Shown: piece by piece, positions 5,391 to 9,161 of the stretch
Position numbering within the stretch: the first letter of the stretch is position 1
Layout: every line of letters begins with the position of its first letter
Assembly (NCBI GenBank): GCA_030605805.1
Contig: JAUWHQ010000071.1
Location: 1 to 9,161, forward strand
Reading direction: 5' to 3'
Source: Methanosarcinales archaeon
GTDB taxonomy: Archaea; Halobacteriota; Methanosarcinia; Methanosarcinales; Methanogasteraceae
DNA: 9,161 bases
Translations under genes and position numbers: made by a program
Notes under the pieces: model-generated
Seen by the model: the letters and a program-made list of their open reading frames with translations, nothing else
Told to the model about the DNA's origin: nothing
Databases searched by the model: none

Positions 5391-6659
5391 CTATTTCTCC
5401 TTTACGCTGATACACATACCAGCGGCAATGGTCTGCCCCATATCGCGTATAGCGAATCTGCCAAGCTGCGGGATCTTCTTGACTTCCTCGATGACCATCG
5501 GTCTCGTTGGTTTGATCGTGACGATCGCCGCATCGCCCGCCTTGATAAATGCCGGATTCTCCTCAAGAACGTCCCCTGTCCGCGGATCAAGCTTCTTGTC
5601 AAGCGATATGAACATACATGCGGTCTGAGTGGTGTGGCAGTGGAATACAGGCGTGTACCCGACAGATATCGCTGACGGATGCTGGAGTACCACGATCTGC
5701 GCGGTGAACTCGTCAGCGACCGTTGGCGGATTGTTAGCAGGTCCACACACATCACCCCGCCTCACATCCTTCTTACCAACACCTCGCACATTAAATCCGA
5801 TGTTGTCGCCAGGAATTGCTTCAGGGATTGATTCGTGATGCATCTCGATGGTTTTTACCTCGCCGCCAACGCCGCTTGGCATGAATACGACGTTGTCACC
5901 CGGTTTCATGATTCCGGTCTCGACACGCCCGACCGGCACGGTGCCGATACCTGAGATCGTGTATGCATCCTGAATAGGGATGCGCATCGGCAGGGTTGTT
6001 GGTTTTTCAGGCTCCGTGAATTGATCAAGAGCCTCAAGAAGGGTTGGTCCCTTGTACCACGGCGTGTCCTTGCTCTTTTCGGATACGTTTGCACCGAAGA
6101 GTGCGGATGTCGGTATGAAGTTCATGTCGCTCGGGTTGAATCCGACCATTTTGAGCAGAGTACTGACATCATCCTTGACCTCATTGAACCGCCCCTCGCT
6201 GTAATCGACAGAATCCATCTTGTTGATCGCAAGGATCAGCTGGTTGATTCCGAGCGTTCTTGACAGGAATACGTGCTCCTTGGTCTGCTCCATGACCCCG
6301 TCCTTCGCATCGACGGTAAGCACCGCGGCGTCTGCCTGAGAAGCGCCGGTGATCATGTTCTTGACAAAGTCCCTGTGTCCCGGACAGTCCACGATGGTGT
6401 AATAGTATTTATCGGTATCGAATCGTTTGTGTGCGATATCAATGGTGATGCCCCGCTCTCGCTCTTCCTTCAAGGAATCCATAACCCATGCGAAGGCGAA
6501 TGATCCTTTGCCCTTCGCTTCCGCTTCTGTTTTGTACTTCTCGATGATATGCGCCGGTACAGTACCGGTCTCGTACAGCAGCCGTCCGACGAGTGTCGAT
6601 TTTCCGTGATCGATATGTCCTATGACCGCCAGATTCATGTGTGGCTTTTCTTTTGCCAT
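5391..6659 (-). CDS. tuf: Elongation factor 1-alpha (aEF1A)
   Basis: This is the archaeal EF-Tu counterpart. It carries aminoacyl-tRNA to the ribosomal A site in a GTP-dependent way. The 422 residues have all G motifs intact: GHIDHGKST (14-22), RGITID (69-74), DCPGH (91-95), NKMD (146-149) and TSAL (184-187). Beta-barrel domain 2 spans roughly 215-310, and domain 3 follows with CHTTQTACMF and the C-terminal MGQTIAAGMC. The start is fixed by GGAGGA at 6670-6665, five bases ahead of the ATG. A BRE/TATA element at 6701-6715 gives the gene its own promoter between the tRNA and the start. It is followed by rpsJ, but fusA and rpsG are not upstream, which departs from the common archaeal order. The stop is TAG. 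Confidence 0.97.
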   Translation of the reverse strand: MAKEKPHMNLAVIGHIDHGKSTLVGRLLYETGTVPAHIIEKYKTEAEAKGKGSFAFAWVMDSLKEERERGITIDIAHKRFDTDKYYYTIVDCPGHRDFVKNMITGASQADAAVLTVDAKDGVMEQTKEHVFLSRTLGINQLILAINKMDSVDYSEGRFNEVKDDVSTLLKMVGFNPSDMNFIPTSALFGANVSEKSKDTPWYKGPTLLEALDQFTEPEKPTTLPMRIPIQDAYTISGIGTVPVGRVETGIMKPGDNVVFMPSGVGGEVKTIEMHHESIPEAIPGDNIGFNVRGVGKKDVRRGDVCGPANNPPTVADEFTAQIVVLQHPSAISVGYTPVFHCHTTQTACMFISLDKKLDPRTGDVLEENPAFIKAGDAAIVTIKPTRPMVIEEVKKIPQLGRFAIRDMGQTIAAGMCISVKEK

Positions 6660-6700
6660 GTTTATCCTCCTGCTTGGTTTGTGTATCTTTACTGGTGTCG

Positions 6701-6715
6701 ATATTAAAGGTTTTC
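6701..6715 (-). promoter_or_regulatory. BRE/TATA promoter of tuf-rpsJ
   Basis: The minus strand reads GAAAAC then CTTTAATAT. Transcription about 26 nt downstream would start near 6681, leaving a leader of about 22 nt that includes the Shine-Dalgarno GGAGGA at 6670-6665. The BRE lies only 5 bp beyond the 3' end of the tRNA gene. Confidence 0.6.
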
Positions 6716-6719
6716 ACCA

Positions 6720-6794
6720 TGCTCCGATCGGGATTTGAACCCGAGTCACGGGATTGAGAGCCCCGCATGATTGGCCGAGCTACACTATCGGAGC
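6720..6794 (-). tRNA. tRNA-Glu (anticodon CTC)
   Basis: The 7-bp acceptor stem GCTCCGA/TCGGAGC is perfect. The anticodon stem CGGGG/TCCCG closes the loop CTCTCAA, with anticodon CTC at its centre. The T arm is TCGGG, TTCAAAT, CCCGA. The variable loop is four bases (TGAC), and the D arm has the GGCCAATCAT form common in archaeal tRNA-Glu. The discriminator is A at 6720, and CCA is not encoded. There is no intron. The gene precedes tuf on the same strand but probably has its own promoter at 6829-6844. Confidence 0.93.
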
Positions 6795-6828
6795 GTATGA
6801 AGCCATGCCCATCCTCTCTCTACCAGTG

Positions 6829-6844
6829 CCATATTAACCTTTCG
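6829..6844 (-). promoter_or_regulatory. BRE/TATA promoter of the tRNA-Glu gene
   Basis: The minus strand reads CGAAAGG then TTAATATGG. The expected start near 6807 gives a tRNA leader of about 13 nt. The CGAAAG BRE overlaps the CTTTCGAAAG palindrome (6839-6848). Confidence 0.6.
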
Positions 6845-6866
6845 AAAGATCGAGAGATCGAAAGAT
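6842..6866. repeat. Direct repeat TCGAAAGAT in the divergent promoter region
   Basis: TCGAAAGAT occurs at 6842-6850 and at 6858-6866, 16 bp apart, between the divergent tRNA and atpC promoters. Each copy contains a CGAAAG BRE-like core. The second copy is the BRE of atpC; the first forms a perfect palindrome with the BRE of the tRNA. Confidence 0.6.
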
Positions 6867-6902
6867 ATATATCGAACAGAACCCTCATGGACACGCAGGT
6901 GA
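6858..6902 (+). promoter_or_regulatory. BRE/TATA promoter and ribosome site of atpC
   Basis: TCGAAAG (6858-6864) is followed by ATATATAT (6865-6872). The predicted start is near 6895. AGGTGA (6897-6902) lies four bases before the ATG at 6907 and matches the archaeal anti-Shine-Dalgarno well. Confidence 0.65.
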
Positions 6903-6906
6903 ACTA

Positions 6907-7953
6907 ATGTTGCGAATACCGTGGAAACGCAAACAGGGAAGCAAGAGTTACGCGTACTTGTGCGCAAGAGTGCGTGCGATGAAGAGCAAATTGCTGCCAA
7001 AGGAGGATTATCCAAGGCTGATGAACATGGAGGTTGCAGAGATCACCAGGTTCATCGAGGATTCCGAATATAAAGCGGATGTTGACGAGCTTGCGCAGAA
7101 ATATGACGGTGCAAACCTGACAGAACACGCTCTGAATCAGAATCTTGCATTAACGTATCGAAAACTGCTCAACATATCGGCAGGGGAGGCGCACAGCATG
7201 ATCTCCAGTTATTTTATGCGGTGGGATATCTGGAATATCAAAGCCATTCTCCGGGGGAAGCGATACGGTGCGTCCGATGATGAGATACTCGAATCCGTGG
7301 TCTCTGCCGGGCAGTTTGGGTACCATGACCTGATCACACTTGTACAGAAGGACACTCCGGAAATTGTCGGGATTCTGGAGCAGAATTATCCGCTTACTGA
7401 CTATTCCGAAGACCGACTGGATCACTTTGAGAATGTGCTGGACAAATACTATTACGAGAGGCTGACCGGGATCGAGGCGGTGCGCAATCCAAAGTCGAAG
7501 AGCCACAGGTTGTTTTCAGAGATGATCAGGACGGAGATCGACATAATAAATCTGAAAACACTGTTTCGGTCTGCGAAGGCGGGGATTAGCAGAGAACAGA
7601 TCATCGGGATGCTGATCCCGGGCGGGCTGAAGTTGAACGTGATTGCGCTAAAAAAGCTGGCGGGCATCCCGTTTGGTGAATTTGTCACGTCGCTTAAGGA
7701 TTATTCGTACTGGGAGCCCATTTCCGGTATCGCGACCGAAGATATGGAATCGTTGATCAGCGTGGAGATCGGGCTGGACAAATACGGGCTCGAATATGCT
7801 ACGCAGACATCGCATTACTACCCGCTCTCGATTGTGCCGATTATGGACTATATCCTCAGCAAGAAGAACGAGGTTGATAATATCCGGATGATCGTGCGTG
7901 GCAAGGAAGTCGGGCTTCCTGATGACGTGATCCGGAGCAAACTGGTGCTGTGA
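6907..7953 (+). CDS. atpC: A-type ATP synthase subunit C
   Basis: Subunit C (V-ATPase subunit d homologue) is the funnel-like socket that joins the membrane rotor ring to the central stalk subunits D and F of the archaeal ATP synthase. The 348-residue, mostly helical product has the family pattern: an N-terminal SYAYLCARVRAMKSKLL, MRWDIWNIKAILRGK near the middle, ETDIINLKTLFR-type repeats, and a C-terminal EVDNIRMIVRGKEVGLPDDVIRSKLV. Each of the three helical thirds carries such an N/I-K repeat. The start is supported by AGGTGA four bases upstream and a BRE/TATA. In archaea it usually lies between subunits E and F. Here neither is present: a tRNA diverges upstream and a UbiA gene follows. Confidence 0.9.
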   Translation: MLRIPWKRKQGSKSYAYLCARVRAMKSKLLPKEDYPRLMNMEVAEITRFIEDSEYKADVDELAQKYDGANLTEHALNQNLALTYRKLLNISAGEAHSMISSYFMRWDIWNIKAILRGKRYGASDDEILESVVSAGQFGYHDLITLVQKDTPEIVGILEQNYPLTDYSEDRLDHFENVLDKYYYERLTGIEAVRNPKSKSHRLFSEMIRTEIDIINLKTLFRSAKAGISREQIIGMLIPGGLKLNVIALKKLAGIPFGEFVTSLKDYSYWEPISGIATEDMESLISVEIGLDKYGLEYATQTSHYYPLSIVPIMDYILSKKNEVDNIRMIVRGKEVGLPDDVIRSKLVL

Positions 7954-8051
7954 GTGCGGTTGTTGCGGATATATCCCGATTCATCTTGATTCTACGGGAA
8001 TTCGGATATCTCAACCGGGCTACTCTGGCAGGTGCGGGAACTGGTAACGGA

Positions 8052-8996
8052 ATGAAACAGCTAAAACCGTACATCAAACTGCTTCGCCCCGAGATCGCTG
8101 CGATGGATCTCGCGCTTCCCGCGTCAAGTGCTCTTCTTGCCAGTTATCTGCTAACAGGCGCTCTTCCGCCGATTTTTCCTTTCGTGCTGGCTGTCATCGG
8201 CGGATACTGCGCGATCGCCAGCACTTACGTCTTCAATGATTGCTGCGACATCGACATCGACCAGATAAACCTGCCTGATCGACCGCTCGTTGCAAGCGGC
8301 GTCACGAAGAATCAGGCGCTTCTCTATGCATTGCTTCTCTTTTTGATCGCAGCAGCCGTTGCACTGTACTTAAATCCGGAATCACTCGTGGTGCTGGTCG
8401 TTGCGACACTTGCAATCAGCGTATACTCAGCAACCGCAAAACGCGCCACATTCTTAAGTTTTCTGCCGGTTGGGTTTGCGTACGGGCTCGTTCCGATCGG
8501 GGTATGGCTTGCATTCGATCCGGCTGGCGTGCTACATATTGGTGCCGTGCACTCGTACGCAAGCGATCCTGCCGGCGTGGTGCTGCCGCTCCCGGCAATC
8601 CTCTTTGGCGCGATGATCTGTATCACCGACTGGGGGTTCACGCTATCAGGCGTGGCAAGGGACGTCGAGGGTGATCGGCTCCGGGGCGCACCCACGTTCC
8701 CTGTGACTTTTGGCGTGCCCGCGACGTCGAGATTCGTGATGGTATGCTGGACATGCGGTGTCGCACTCTCGCTTGCCATCGGATACACCGCACACCTCGG
8801 GCTGATATTTTTCGCGGGTGCGGTTTTTGGTGGATGCTGGATGCTTTTGCAGGCAGCCGATTTTGTGCGAAACCCGATGCCAGAGCGTGGCGGGCGATTG
8901 TTTTTGCAGGCGTCATCGTACCGGGCTGTGATCTTCGGCTCGATGATCGCAAACATCGTGGTGCTGAGCACGGTCGGATGTGGGTCCTGGTTCTGA
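8052..8996 (+). CDS. UbiA-family prenyltransferase (possible digeranylgeranylglyceryl phosphate synthase)
   Basis: This is an integral membrane prenyl transferase that joins a polyprenyl diphosphate to an acceptor. From the ATG at 8052 it has 314 residues and about eight or nine hydrophobic helices. The first Asp-rich motif is NDCCDIDIDQINLPDRPL (from about residue 62) and the second is RDVEGDR (about 203-209); both bind Mg-diphosphate. The family N-terminus (YIKLLRPE) follows directly, favouring this start. A GTG at 7950 overlaps the atpC stop by four bases (GTGA) and would add 34 residues without family match. Translational coupling with atpC is therefore possible. Candidates are the ether-lipid enzyme geranylgeranylglyceryl phosphate geranylgeranyltransferase or a quinone-type or haem O-type transferase; the motifs alone do not decide. 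Confidence 0.85.
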   Translation: MKQLKPYIKLLRPEIAAMDLALPASSALLASYLLTGALPPIFPFVLAVIGGYCAIASTYVFNDCCDIDIDQINLPDRPLVASGVTKNQALLYALLLFLIAAAVALYLNPESLVVLVVATLAISVYSATAKRATFLSFLPVGFAYGLVPIGVWLAFDPAGVLHIGAVHSYASDPAGVVLPLPAILFGAMICITDWGFTLSGVARDVEGDRLRGAPTFPVTFGVPATSRFVMVCWTCGVALSLAIGYTAHLGLIFFAGAVFGGCWMLLQAADFVRNPMPERGGRLFLQASSYRAVIFGSMIANIVVLSTVGCGSWF

Positions 8997-9161
8997 TCAA
9001 TCCATATATCAGATATTTCAAACCCAAGTTTCCCACCCAAAAATCAAAACCGCCATCGTACGGCAGCATGCCTCTAAAATTTCTGCTATTTCTTGGTCGT
9101 AGCCTTCTTCATTTAATTCCCATCGACTTTAGATGCCCCCTCCTTGCAACATTCTCGCTTT
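8997..9161. other. Right-edge interval without a callable gene
   Basis: No promoter, RNA gene or convincing ORF is seen. On the minus strand a 38-codon stop-free stretch (from about 9130 down) reads WELNEEGYDQEIAEILEACC, without a start codon. It may be a remnant, or it may be chance. Confidence 0.3.

Noticed and set aside
6439..6768. 109-codon minus-strand ORF starting within the tRNA
   Set aside because: It starts in the tRNA-Glu gene and runs in another frame of tuf.
8324..9040. 238-codon minus-strand ORF opposite UbiA
   Set aside because: Long only because the UbiA codon use leaves the antisense frame open; no family features.

Overview
The window looks like a piece of euryarchaeal chromosome. 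It encodes an archaeal EF-1alpha followed by ribosomal protein uS10, an A-type ATP synthase subunit C, a pantoate kinase (an archaeal CoA-pathway enzyme), an archaeal YchF/Obg-type GTPase with a C-terminal TGS domain, and a UbiA prenyltransferase. Promoters have the archaeal BRE/TATA form, and several genes have very short or absent leaders. The 422-residue EF-1alpha and the overall gene set suggest a methanogen-related lineage (Methanosarcinales, ANME or Syntrophoarchaeum-like), but this is an impression without any database search. TAG ends both tuf and the YchF gene, so TAG behaves as an ordinary stop here.

Layout. Positions 1-700 are a decay zone. They hold the frameshifted remnant of a secreted beta-helix-type gene, a large imperfect inverted repeat (about 259-330), and a zinc-ribbon ORF whose 3' end runs into the end of the YchF gene. 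Positions 700-3001 carry two minus-strand housekeeping genes, the YchF GTPase and pantoate kinase. A winged-helix regulator (3217-4005, plus) diverges from pantoate kinase and converges on a very small membrane protein with a Cys-Pro-rich tail (4019-4267, minus). Positions 4268-5047 are mostly non-coding by standard criteria. They contain several hairpins, two of them mutually exclusive, a two-way TATA region, and one or two unrecognised small ORFs on the minus strand.

Positions 5048-6794 form a minus-strand translation cluster: tRNA-Glu(CTC), then tuf, then rpsJ, ended by two tandem hairpins. Divergent from the tRNA is atpC (plus), followed with overlap or close spacing by a UbiA prenyltransferase gene. 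The last 165 bases hold nothing that can be called.

The genes serve core functions: translation elongation and 30S assembly, ATP synthesis, CoA synthesis, and lipid or quinone prenylation. Two arrangements stand out. The tuf-rpsJ pair is cut off from fusA and the rest of the usual str cluster, with a tRNA and its own promoter upstream. The atpC gene stands alone, away from its usual partners E, F, A and B. No new defence or mobile system is evident. The most open questions are the 4.27-5.05 kb region and the Cys-rich small membrane protein.
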